Below, one piece after another: positions 55,528 to 64,000 of a stretch of 64,000 nucleotides of DNA. A model generated the notes under the pieces. The model saw nothing but the letters and a program-made list of their open reading frames with translations. It had not been told where the DNA came from and did no database searches. The number at the start of each line of letters is the position of its first letter. Position 1 is the stretch's first letter. The translations under genes were made by a program, and so were the position numbers. The stretch lies in assembly GCF_001293395.1 (NCBI RefSeq), contig NW_015438364.1, positions 1 to 64,000 on the forward strand, in the 5' to 3' direction. The stretch is from Leptomonas pyrrhocoris. Taxonomy: Eukaryota; Euglenozoa; Kinetoplastea; Trypanosomatida; Trypanosomatidae.

Positions 55528-58500
55528 CTACGGCACCCCTTGGGCCTGCATCTCTTGCAAGATGTGCCGTACGACCTCCTCCGCCTCCTTCTCCGCCCTG
55601 TCGATGATCGCCTGCTCTTTGCGCTGTCGCGATGCAGAGACGTAGTTTGTCTTCTCCATCTGTGCCTTCTTCACCTTCTCCGCGGCACGGCGCTGCACCG
55701 CGGCTTTGATGGCCTCGTCCTGCAGCAGCTCCGCAACGGTTTCGCTCACCGCCGTGGCCACCTCCGCGTACTCCTCTGCCCGCACGCCGGTCAAGATGCT
55801 GTCGGCGCCGCTGGTGGAAAGGATGTCAGTGGAGAGGACAGACACGCCGTAGGCAACTCTCTGAAGCGCTGCGGCGGGTACGTCGAAAACATCGCGCTCC
55901 GCCGCGGAGGCCTCGGCCGTGTTGCGCGGGTTTTTTGGGTAGCGAACGCCTGCTGGCGAGGCACGATCGACTGCTGCCGTCGCCGCTGCGGAGGCGCGTC
56001 CGCTGCGGTTTGGCAGCGGTAGCATCGTGAACATCGGCAACTGCGGCGGAACCAACAGCCGCGGGTCCACCTCGGACGGCGCTGCCGTGCTGAAGAGCGA
56101 GTACAGCGTTACCTTCGCCCGCCTCACCACATCTTCGCGCACGGTGTCCATGAGGGCATCGGACACTGCCCACAGCTGCTCCTGTGTGACCCAGCAGGCC
56201 ATGCGGAACAGGCACCCACGCATCTCGACGGACACGGATGCTTCGTTCTTGTCCGTGGTGTTCAGCACCTCGAAGGGCAAGCAGTGCATCGCCGCTCGTG
56301 CCACTTCAGCGCAGACGGCGTCACCTTTGAACTGTACCAAAATCGGATACACCGCACTGGGAGAGGAAGCCGCGGTGTCGTAGGCGCAGCGGGTGATTTC
56401 CTGGCACACGCAGGAGATGTCCAGCAGCAGCGCCCATGCAAAGCCAGCAGTGATGTGCGTCACGGCCAACGGTGCCGTGGTGGGCGTGTGCGGTGCGGCG
56501 GGGCCGTCGGTGCGCACACGCCGCAGCACGTACTTCTCCAGGGCTTCCCGCACCGCGTTGTAGAGGTCTGTGACGCTGTGACGGTCGCGTGGGTCGAAGA
56601 GTGGGACGTGGATGCCGGGGACGCCGCTCGTCACGGCAGAAGAACCGGCGTAGTCGCGAGTCGCAGAAGTTGCGGCTTTCGCTGACGTCTGCGCAGCAAA
56701 GCGGTCGCGACGGGCGGCACCATCACCGCCTGCAAAACTTTCGGAGCTCACCACCTCGTAATGCGGACGAGACGCCTGCCACAGAGGGACATCATTATGG
56801 TTTACCTTTTCCTTCGCCTCTCCTTCTGCCGTGCCTCTCCGCTTGGTGTGCTCCTGCAGGAATCCCAGCACGCAGTCCATCACAAGACCCTCTGCCAGGC
56901 GCTCCCGTTCCTCTTTGTTGTTGCTGCTGCTGCACGGTGCAGACAGCGGCACCTCATTCAACTTCGCAGGCTGCTGGGACGGATCCGTGCGATTGACATC
57001 AAAATGTGCCGTCGGTACCCGTGGGCCGCGCGTGCGACTGGCCGGGCGCACCTGCACCGTGGCAGAGGCCCCTGCGCGATGGGCGGTGGTGGTCGCGGCG
57101 GACACAGAGGCTTTCGCAGTTGCCTGCTCTCTGCCGTCTCTCATCTCCAGTGCGCCGTAGCCTCTCAGCATCGCAAACGCCTTCACCAGTCGCTCGACCG
57201 CCTCTGAAGCCTCGCGCAGCTCCGACACGCGGGCCTCCGCTGCCGCCATGCGGTGATGGTCCGGTGGTGGGGGCAGCGGGGCGACCAGCTGTGCCCGCTG
57301 CTCCAAAGAAGTCGTTGCGTCACAATGGGCACTCTCGCCGCCCATCATCCAACTCTTCGCTTTGATGGTTCCTGCGGGAGCACTCTTAAATGGGGAAGGA
57401 GCGGCAGTAGTAGACGAAGTGGAAGAAGTCCCGGTTGCAGACCAGCCAGGCGGGGGTAAAGAAGGCAGCGTCAGCAGAGGTGCGCTCGTCGTTGTGGCGG
57501 TTGTGTCGGTGGCATGCGCTTTGAAGGGCAGCGGCGCACTGCCCACCCCACCGGGTGTCAGCAGACTGGGAGAAGACACCCCAGGCACTGCAGCGGCCGA
57601 CGTAGCAGCAGGAGCGAGGGGAGATGGGGCGAAGGGCGGTGGCAACGATGGAGCAGCAGCGGCGGCGGTAGCCGGTGCTTGCAGCTGCGGGGTGGGGACC
57701 AGCAGATGCTGCGAGAGGGTGCTGAAGATGCTGCTGGGGGCCACCGAGGCGCTCTTCGTCTCCGACAGCGTCTTCTGCGGCGACTCCTCAGTCAGCGCGG
57801 CGTCGTGTGGCCACTCAGACGGCAACTTTAACGACGGTTCTCGCTTCTCTTCCTTTGTTGAAGAATCGTCTTCGGATTGAGGGAAGGCCACGAACTGGCG
57901 CGGCACCCGCGACGGCGCCGGTGGCACCTGCAACTCGCTCGTACGATGCGACGCCGGCCCTTTGAACGTCGTGGTGGAGGCGCTGCCCTGCTCGCTGCCA
58001 AAAGCCACGAAGTGGGAGAGAGCCTGAAACTCCGCCCTTTCGCCGGCGCGTGCGGCCTTCTCGGCTATCTCACGCGGCACCCCGGCCGAGCCGCTGTTCG
58101 ACAGCTTGTCGGAGCTCTGAAACGTTGAGCGGCGCTGCGCATCGCCGTCATTCTGGCCGCCTGACGACTCGGCTCCTTTTACGGAGGTGAGTGCGTCATC
58201 GCCTTGGATGGGAGACACCAGCGCGCCCGCTCTGCTGCGTGGCATCGGCAAAAAGGGGAAGGAGGAAGAGGCGCTGCTGCGGTCACTCCTCTCCCACGTC
58301 GGCGCAGGTCCCTTCGGTTGTTCAACCATCGCATTAACCGGGATGGGCACTGGAACTTGCTGTGGCAGGGCCCCCGTGCCTGGCGCAGTAGTCGCTGGAG
58401 ACGCCGAAGGGGCTGTGGGAGAAGCCCCCGAAGGAGGCGAAGTGGCGGAGGTGGCGCTTTTGGACGTCGGTGATGCTTCGTCCTTCAAGCTCTTCGCTCC

Positions 58501-58599
58501 GTCGGAATTTGAGAGCGGAGAAGGGTGCGCTGACACGGCGTCCTCCTCCTCGTCTGCCGACGTCGACTCGGCCTCGAAGGAGTCGTCGTAGTTGAGCAT
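55528..58599 (-). CDS. Large low-complexity protein, function unknown
   Basis: 1023 residues from an ATG at 58599. The first 420 residues are Ser/Pro/Ala/Thr-rich and probably disordered. They begin with a short acidic MLNYDDSFE motif; similar YxDDFE motifs occur at the start of some basal-body and flagellar proteins, which is only a hint. A helical, more ordered region runs from about 430 to 870, with a conserved-looking block (VTHITAGFAWALLLDISCVCQEI, then MRGCLFRMACWVTQEQLWAV). The final 70 residues are a charged coiled coil (DEAIKAAVQRRAAEKVKKAQ...). No catalytic motif. A structural or scaffold protein is most likely. Confidence 0.75.
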   Translation of the reverse strand: MLNYDDSFEAESTSADEEEDAVSAHPSPLSNSDGAKSLKDEASPTSKSATSATSPPSGASPTAPSASPATTAPGTGALPQQVPVPIPVNAMVEQPKGPAPTWERSDRSSASSSFPFLPMPRSRAGALVSPIQGDDALTSVKGAESSGGQNDGDAQRRSTFQSSDKLSNSGSAGVPREIAEKAARAGERAEFQALSHFVAFGSEQGSASTTTFKGPASHRTSELQVPPAPSRVPRQFVAFPQSEDDSSTKEEKREPSLKLPSEWPHDAALTEESPQKTLSETKSASVAPSSIFSTLSQHLLVPTPQLQAPATAAAAAPSLPPPFAPSPLAPAATSAAAVPGVSSPSLLTPGGVGSAPLPFKAHATDTTATTTSAPLLTLPSLPPPGWSATGTSSTSSTTAAPSPFKSAPAGTIKAKSWMMGGESAHCDATTSLEQRAQLVAPLPPPPDHHRMAAAEARVSELREASEAVERLVKAFAMLRGYGALEMRDGREQATAKASVSAATTTAHRAGASATVQVRPASRTRGPRVPTAHFDVNRTDPSQQPAKLNEVPLSAPCSSSNNKEERERLAEGLVMDCVLGFLQEHTKRRGTAEGEAKEKVNHNDVPLWQASRPHYEVVSSESFAGGDGAARRDRFAAQTSAKAATSATRDYAGSSAVTSGVPGIHVPLFDPRDRHSVTDLYNAVREALEKYVLRRVRTDGPAAPHTPTTAPLAVTHITAGFAWALLLDISCVCQEITRCAYDTAASSPSAVYPILVQFKGDAVCAEVARAAMHCLPFEVLNTTDKNEASVSVEMRGCLFRMACWVTQEQLWAVSDALMDTVREDVVRRAKVTLYSLFSTAAPSEVDPRLLVPPQLPMFTMLPLPNRSGRASAAATAAVDRASPAGVRYPKNPRNTAEASAAERDVFDVPAAALQRVAYGVSVLSTDILSTSGADSILTGVRAEEYAEVATAVSETVAELLQDEAIKAAVQRRAAEKVKKAQMEKTNYVSASRQRKEQAIIDRAEKEAEEVVRHILQEMQAQGVP

Positions 58600-59266
58600 T
58601 TCGACTGTTTCTTTCTTTCTTTCAAAGAATCTGCGCTGCTGTAAAACGTCGGAGTTCTACTTTTGCTCTAGGTCGGTGTGTGTTGAGGGTTTGTGTCTAT
58701 GAAGGTGTGCAGTCCCTCTACGATTGCTGCGAAAGGAAAATGAGAAGGAGTATTGTATAATAAAAACGCGACTGCGAATGGCAGCAGCTCGTTTCTCTTC
58801 CTCTATTCTATTTGGGCTCGCGTTGTTCGACGCTATTTTCTTTTTCACTTGAGTGCGGTTTTGTGTGGTCACAGAGGAGAGAAACCGAAAGGCGGGAGAG
58901 CGATGGGACGAGCAGCGTAAGACGGGAAGATCACCGTGAGGACAGAAGAAGTTGGAAGTAGCACTTCGCAGGCAACAGCTTCCGTTTGGCGTTGCTTGGT
59001 GGCATCGAGGCACGTGCTCTGCTGTCGTTTTTCGAATTCAGCGGTGTTGCGTCGTTTGCAGAGAGAGCGTGTGCATCGAGCAGTCTGCACCCATCAACCG
59101 CGGTGTTACACAGGAGTGAAAATTAAGAAACATTAGGCGGAAATAAAAAGCCGCTGCGACACGGGGAGCGACAGCAACAGCCGAAACGAAAACCTTCGCT
59201 GCAGCATAAGATGTGCAAAGGTAGCCAGCGGCACAAAAGCGGCACACACCGTCACCCGAGGCGGCC
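58600..59266. other. Intergenic region (667 bases)
   Basis: Leader of the large low-complexity protein gene and 3' UTR of the SNF2 gene. No gene seen. Confidence 0.55.
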
Positions 59267-62200
59267 CTACGCGATGAGGCGCACCTGCTGCGACAGCTCC
59301 AGCAGCTTCGTGAGAAAGAGGTCCAGCATGTCCACCACACGCATGCCCACCAACGTCGTGTGAGCCGCCTGTGACACCCACAGCGGCAGCGGGGGCGGCG
59401 GCAGTGCCTGCACTCCGCCATCCTCCGCCTCTATGAACACCGTCAGCGTCTCCGCGCTGTGGGTGCCGTAGACCTCACAGAAGGCAATCCAGTACTGCGC
59501 GGCACGCTGCTGCAGCACGGCCTCATTCTCCAGCTCCTCCGCAGTGGGCGCGCGGATCTCCGCCTCATTCTTCGCCAGCGCCTCGAGCCACGTCTCGGCA
59601 GCATCGAGACTCACCGGTGCGTGTCGCTCTCCCTCGTCCCCCTCCGACCCGCTGTCGTCAGGGAAGCTCTCGCGATCTTCGGAGTAGGCGGAGTGGAAGG
59701 AGCTGGAGGAGCTGCGGGGCGCGGAGTTCGAGCCGGTGCCGCTTAGATCGTCGGAGTCGCTGTCAACGCTGTACACCACCGGTGCACGAGCGCCACCGGC
59801 CACAAGCTTGGCCGCATTCTGTGTACGGCTCGTTTCAGAGTCCGGGTCGCGGTCGCTGTGGTTGCTGCCGCTGTCGAGCGAGTAACAAGCGGAAGACGCT
59901 AACGATTCGGCTGAAGCTGCGCCGCGTGGGGACAACGCTTTGGGGGAAGAAGAGGAAGAAGACGAGGAGGATGCGGCCCTCAATAAAGACCTCAACGTGA
60001 CGGCATCTTCGTCCGGGCCGTTACCACCGACATTGGCGCTGTCCCGCAGTGTCTCATGGGCGTTGTGCGCAGAGGGACCTCCGGCGGTGCCCGGAGCGGC
60101 AGGAGGCAGCGGCTGCGGTCTCTCCTTGCAGTGACGGAGCAGCCTCTCCACGTAGAGCACCTTCATCAACGCGTCGCTCGCAAACCGCAGCAGCTTGCGA
60201 TGGGGTGTGGAGAACTCCTCCAGCAGCAGCTCATGCGCGTACGTCAGTTTGTCGTACCGGGCGAAGTAGTGGAGGGCAGACACGATGAACATAAACGGCA
60301 TGGATGCGAGCTGCGCCAGCTTGCTGGGATGTACGAAGTCGGCGAAGGCCTGCGCCAGTCGCTGCCGAAGGTGCTCGCGCATGTTCGTGTGCGCGGCGTA
60401 GCGGCCGTTCGCCAGCAGCAGCCGGCTCAGGTCCCCCACGTCTTCGCCGGTGCCCAGCTGCAGACCCATCAATCGCACCAAGACGGGCGGGTACTCGTTG
60501 AGGAAGACGTCCACGCCCTCCCGCACCACCAACCGCACAAACTCCAACACGGCCTGCGAGGTGTGTACCTCCCGCAGCACCGCACTCACGTCGGCGCAGT
60601 CCGCGGGAGAGAAGGAGGTGGCGAAGCTCTTCGTGATGGAGAAGGCGTCCAGCAAGTTCGCGACGACGGACAGCTGAAAGAGCGTCGTCCGCTGCTGCAT
60701 GCGCGCATCAGCGCGGATTTCGAACTCCGCGTTGTAGTGGCACCGCGGGCACTCGAGGTGTGTCGCGTCCAGCCGGTGCAGCAGCAGGTGGTGGCACCGC
60801 GCACAGCCGTAGGCGTGGTGGCCCTGGCGGTACTGTGGCAAGTGCAGCAGCTCGGCGACTTCGCCCAGCGGGAGGAGACCCTCCGTGTGCGCGCGGGCCG
60901 CGACGTTGTAGGCGCGCTCCATGCGCATCTCCTCACGGTCCACCTGCAGGTGCTGCGGGGGCAGCGTCAGGCCCTCGTACGGGGGCCACTGCTCCTCCAA
61001 GCACTCAATAAGTGTACGGAGGGCCGCGTGCGACAACACCTCAGTGCTGTCAGCGCTTTGCCCCGCCGCGGCGGCGTCACTCTCGCTGCCGTCCTCGTCC
61101 TCCGCATCGTCCTCTTCCTCCGCCGCACGCGTGCCCAGCAGCACCGACAGCGCCTGCAGCGACGCACCGGTCAGCACGGGGCCGCCGTCGCGCATCCAGA
61201 GCAGTTGCAGCCCTTTCAGCATGCACTGGCCCACGAGAGGGCGGTCGCAGCCGAGCTCCGTCGTCACGTACGTCGCCTCCACCGGTGACATCGCCCGCAA
61301 CAGCGAGACAGGCCGGAAGAGCAGCGCTTCCTCCAGTGGACTTCGGGTCGGCAGCGCCGCGTCGCGCGGGCGGTGACGGCTGGTAGCGGGGATGCGACTT
61401 GTCAGAAACGTTCGCAGCTTCAGGTGTGCGCCGCCGTGCAGCAGCGTTCCCGCGAGCTTCTCTGCTCCAGACTGAAAACACCACAGCAGGACTTCCGCCA
61501 GTACACGCGGCGGCGGTCGCTTGCCCAGTGTTGGCGCTGTCACCAGCCCCTGCAGGTGCTGGCAGAGAACTCCGTCCAGCGTGCGGACCTCCGACACGGT
61601 GTCGCTGTCGGGGTAGCGCGCAGCACCGCCGCGGGCATCGTCCTGCACCCTCAAGACATGCGTAAGGAGGACATGCGACGCCTGCCGCGCCGTGTCCACC
61701 AACTCTCCTTCGCAGGCGTCCAGCAGGCTCTCATCGTCACGCTGCGTCGACGGAGTGTCACTGCGGCGCAGCTGCAATGGCACCGGGACGTGCGCGAGCT
61801 TCTTCACTGCTGCCTGCTCAAACTGGCGCGCCCGCTCGCGGATGACGTCCTCGTCGTTGTGTCGCAGCAGCGTGGACTGCGGAATGACCGTAACGAGATG
61901 CGCCGCCTCCACGTCTGGGTGGTCGGCCAGCACGTGGGCGGCCGTGGGGCACTGCGTCTCGCAGACCTCCATCGCGTACGCGTGCCGCCGCTCCGCCAGC
62001 AACGCACGCTGCTCTGTCGGTGAGGACGCTGCGTCGGCGACTTCGCCTGACGTGAACGGCGGTGCGCCGTCCGGCAACGGAATCGAGCAGGGGAAACGGA
62101 AGTAACTCCGCGTTTGGTGGCGCTGCTGCCTCCGCGGGTCGCTGATGTCGGCGATTTTCTTCTGCAGCCACGACTTCTGCAAGGCGTAGGCGAACACAAC

Positions 62201-64000
62201 GTGCTCGGACGTTCCATAGGTGGCGAGGCGGTACACAGTAACAGGTCGCAGCTGGCCGTATCGATAGAGGCGATAGGTGGCTTGTGTGTCATCGGCAGGG
62301 TTCCAGCTGACATCTAGCAGTATGCAGTGATTCGCAGCCGTGAGTTTGATGCCTACGCCCCCGGCACGCACCGAGCACAGCAGCACGCGGCACGTGTCGC
62401 TCGTCTGGAGCTCCTCAATGCAGCGGCGTCGCTCCACGTCGGACGATGCGCCGGTCAGCGCCGGGGCGACGACGCCGTGCTGCGCCAGCAACTCTCCCAT
62501 GAGCTTAAGGTGACTGAGGTACTGCGAAAACACGATCACCTTCTCATGGAGTTCGTGTACGATGTAAAGCGTGAGGTGAAAAGCGAAGCTGAGCTTTGGC
62601 GAGTCGGACAGCTTTATGCTCCGCAGCGCCGCAGTCGGCAGCACCGGAGAGGCGAGGGAAGACGTCACCGCGACTTCCTCGGCATCGTCCTCCTCAACCC
62701 TGTCTTCGCCGGTCGTGTCTTGGGCATTCGACAGAACAGCAGTGCTGCAGTGTTCGTCATCCAGCGCAGCCAGGGCCGGATGAAGGCAAATGTGCGAGGC
62801 GTGGTGGTGCAGCCGAAGGACGGAGTCTCCCTTCTCCGACGCACGCAGCTGCTGATGAATGCGCTTCAGCATCGCCTTGTAAGCAGCCTCCTGTGCGGTG
62901 GATAGACGGAAGAAGAAGATGTACTCCCTGCGCGGCGGCAGCGTCGACGCCAGCACCTCCGGTCCGCAGTGATGTGCCGAGTCGGCAAAGTAGTTGCGCA
63001 GCGACGCCACACAGCGCTGCATCTCCAGGAACTGAGTGTATGTGGAGTCGACGCACTGGCCCAGCTCAATCGGGGCAATGAAGTGTTTATGGAACAGCTG
63101 CGTGTCCAGCTCGCGGCCGGTCACGATGGACTGCATCGTGTTGTACTCTTCCAGATGGTTCTGCAAAGGCGTTCCAGTGAGGGCGAGCCGCAGCTGGATG
63201 TTGCGCAGGTGCTGCGTGAGCGCCGTGACCAAATTGGAGCTGCTGCGACGGAGACGGTGCGCCTCGTCCAGCATCACGAGATCTGCCGTCTCAATCATGT
63301 CCAGCAGCCGCACGTCCTGTATGAGCGGCAGCGGAAGGCGAATGCGATCCAAGAGAGACCACACACGCGGCCAGGTTGTCGAAGCGTGGCTTCGGTAGTG
63401 CGCCTGCGCGTACTGGAGAATGCGTTGATACTCCTCGTACCCCAGCAGTAGCACACCTCCTGTTTGGTAATAGTTCAGCAGTACGTCATCAAGCGTCCTG
63501 CCTCCGGCGCGACTGGATGCCGCAGTGACGCCGATCGCGCTGGGCACGTGCAGCTGCAATCGCACCGAGCCGGAGTAGCGTGGCTGCACCCACTCCGCAA
63601 TGGATGTCTGCCAATGCAGCACACAACTTCGCGGGCACAGCACTAAGATGCGAAGGGCAGGGCAGCTGTCGCCTTTCAGCAATGCGTTGCAGGGCGTCGC
63701 GTTGTTGCGCTGCTGCTGCCGCCGCAGGTGCTCTCGCTTCATCGCCATCAGCGTCACCTGCGCTTGCAACAGCAACGCAAAGGTGAGGGAAGTGAGTGTT
63801 TTGCCCAGGCCCATGGAGTGGCCGAGAATGACGCCGGAGACTTCTTGGTAGAGACGAGTGCGCTGCTCGATGGTGGACGAGAACGTGCGGGCTGCGGTGC
63901 GCAGAGCGCCCTCCAGAACCAAGTGCTTCCAGATAAACTGCAAAGCGTTGATTTGATGTGGTCGGAGCACACTTGCCATCACGGGCGGGATATCGAGGAC
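59267..64000 (-). CDS. SNF2-family ATPase, ATRX/ARIP4-like (5' end beyond the window)
   Basis: At least 1577 residues; the frame is open to the window edge, reading VLDIPPVMASVLRPHQINAL, so the ATG at 63979 is probably internal and the N-terminus lies outside. Helicase motifs: ATP-binding GHSMGLGKT near residue 60 (from that ATG), LVLCPRSCVLHW, DEAH in VMLDEAHRLR, LTGTPLQNHLEEY, then VIVFSQYLSHL, SVRAGGVGIKLTAAN and WNPADDTQATYRLYRYGQ. The SMGLGKT form and the FIAPIELGQCVDST segment after motif III place it with ATRX and ARIP4 (Rad54-like group), which remodel nucleosomes. The C-terminal 900 residues hold a zinc ribbon near 1055 (YGCARC ... ECPRC), helical domains and an acidic Ser-rich tail. 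It is not JBP2, which has a different architecture. Confidence 0.88.
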   Translation of the reverse strand, partial: VLDIPPVMASVLRPHQINALQFIWKHLVLEGALRTAARTFSSTIEQRTRLYQEVSGVILGHSMGLGKTLTSLTFALLLQAQVTLMAMKREHLRRQQQRNNATPCNALLKGDSCPALRILVLCPRSCVLHWQTSIAEWVQPRYSGSVRLQLHVPSAIGVTAASSRAGGRTLDDVLLNYYQTGGVLLLGYEEYQRILQYAQAHYRSHASTTWPRVWSLLDRIRLPLPLIQDVRLLDMIETADLVMLDEAHRLRRSSSNLVTALTQHLRNIQLRLALTGTPLQNHLEEYNTMQSIVTGRELDTQLFHKHFIAPIELGQCVDSTYTQFLEMQRCVASLRNYFADSAHHCGPEVLASTLPPRREYIFFFRLSTAQEAAYKAMLKRIHQQLRASEKGDSVLRLHHHASHICLHPALAALDDEHCSTAVLSNAQDTTGEDRVEEDDAEEVAVTSSLASPVLPTAALRSIKLSDSPKLSFAFHLTLYIVHELHEKVIVFSQYLSHLKLMGELLAQHGVVAPALTGASSDVERRRCIEELQTSDTCRVLLCSVRAGGVGIKLTAANHCILLDVSWNPADDTQATYRLYRYGQLRPVTVYRLATYGTSEHVVFAYALQKSWLQKKIADISDPRRQQRHQTRSYFRFPCSIPLPDGAPPFTSGEVADAASSPTEQRALLAERRHAYAMEVCETQCPTAAHVLADHPDVEAAHLVTVIPQSTLLRHNDEDVIRERARQFEQAAVKKLAHVPVPLQLRRSDTPSTQRDDESLLDACEGELVDTARQASHVLLTHVLRVQDDARGGAARYPDSDTVSEVRTLDGVLCQHLQGLVTAPTLGKRPPPRVLAEVLLWCFQSGAEKLAGTLLHGGAHLKLRTFLTSRIPATSRHRPRDAALPTRSPLEEALLFRPVSLLRAMSPVEATYVTTELGCDRPLVGQCMLKGLQLLWMRDGGPVLTGASLQALSVLLGTRAAEEEDDAEDEDGSESDAAAAGQSADSTEVLSHAALRTLIECLEEQWPPYEGLTLPPQHLQVDREEMRMERAYNVAARAHTEGLLPLGEVAELLHLPQYRQGHHAYGCARCHHLLLHRLDATHLECPRCHYNAEFEIRADARMQQRTTLFQLSVVANLLDAFSITKSFATSFSPADCADVSAVLREVHTSQAVLEFVRLVVREGVDVFLNEYPPVLVRLMGLQLGTGEDVGDLSRLLLANGRYAAHTNMREHLRQRLAQAFADFVHPSKLAQLASMPFMFIVSALHYFARYDKLTYAHELLLEEFSTPHRKLLRFASDALMKVLYVERLLRHCKERPQPLPPAAPGTAGGPSAHNAHETLRDSANVGGNGPDEDAVTLRSLLRAASSSSSSSSSPKALSPRGAASAESLASSACYSLDSGSNHSDRDPDSETSRTQNAAKLVAGGARAPVVYSVDSDSDDLSGTGSNSAPRSSSSSFHSAYSEDRESFPDDSGSEGDEGERHAPVSLDAAETWLEALAKNEAEIRAPTAEELENEAVLQQRAAQYWIAFCEVYGTHSAETLTVFIEAEDGGVQALPPPPLPLWVSQAAHTTLVGMRVVDMLDLFLTKLLELSQQVRLIA

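Noticed and set aside
1-64000. tRNA, rRNA, CRISPR, insertion sequence or strand-switch region
   Set aside because: I looked for box-B-like GGTTCGAnTCC words, arrays of spaced repeats, transposase-like proteins and a change of coding strand and saw none; all convincing genes run toward the telomere.

Overview
The window is the end of a chromosome from a trypanosomatid of the Leishmania/Crithidia/Leptomonas type. Evidence: it opens with five CCCTAA telomere repeats; every convincing gene lies on the minus strand, so all are transcribed toward the telomere as one polycistronic unit; no gene shows an intron; the gaps between genes are pyrimidine-rich on the coding strand, with AG trans-splice acceptors just upstream of ATGs; codons are GC-rich at third positions; and the proteins are trypanosomatid versions of conserved eukaryotic families. 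From memory, this gene set resembles one end of Leishmania chromosome 29; that is unconfirmed.

Layout. 1-5027 is telomere and subtelomere: a GC-rich block with a gene-like fragment (805-1473), then AT-rich sequence with a short LRR-like remnant and a strong hairpin but no intact gene. 5028-23208 holds a leucine-rich-repeat protein, an enoyl-CoA isomerase next to a phytanoyl-CoA dioxygenase-like protein, the FACT subunit SPT16, mitochondrial ribosomal protein uL3m, two probable mitochondrial proteins of unknown function, tryptophanyl-tRNA synthetase and a Qa-SNARE. 23685-48679 is rich in flagellar genes (IFT27, the dynein-2 intermediate chain WDR34, an IQCH-like protein and IFT70) interleaved with a giant DOCK-family exchange factor, proteasome RPN1 and RNA polymerase II RPB3. 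49337-64000 holds a multi-pass membrane protein, a protein phosphatase 1 inhibitor-2 homologue, an RS/zinc-finger/RRM RNA-binding protein, a large low-complexity protein and an ATRX/ARIP4-like SNF2 ATPase that runs off the end of the window.

Start codons. Several open frames can be extended upstream only through GTG or TTG; I placed those starts at the first in-frame ATG, which usually follows a polypyrimidine tract and AG.

Most interesting result: several unusually long gaps contain a short minus-strand frame whose ATG is the first ATG after a strong polypyrimidine-AG acceptor, with normal spacing to both neighbours (24318-24521, 25567-25842, 27968-28405, 36340-36543, 46044-46265; weaker: 55202-55360 and a 25-residue one at 15901-15978). 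These look like overlooked small genes. Also notable are the clustering of intraflagellar-transport genes, an enoyl-CoA isomerase whose expected catalytic glutamate is alanine, and a 48-bp tandem repeat inside the DOCK gene.
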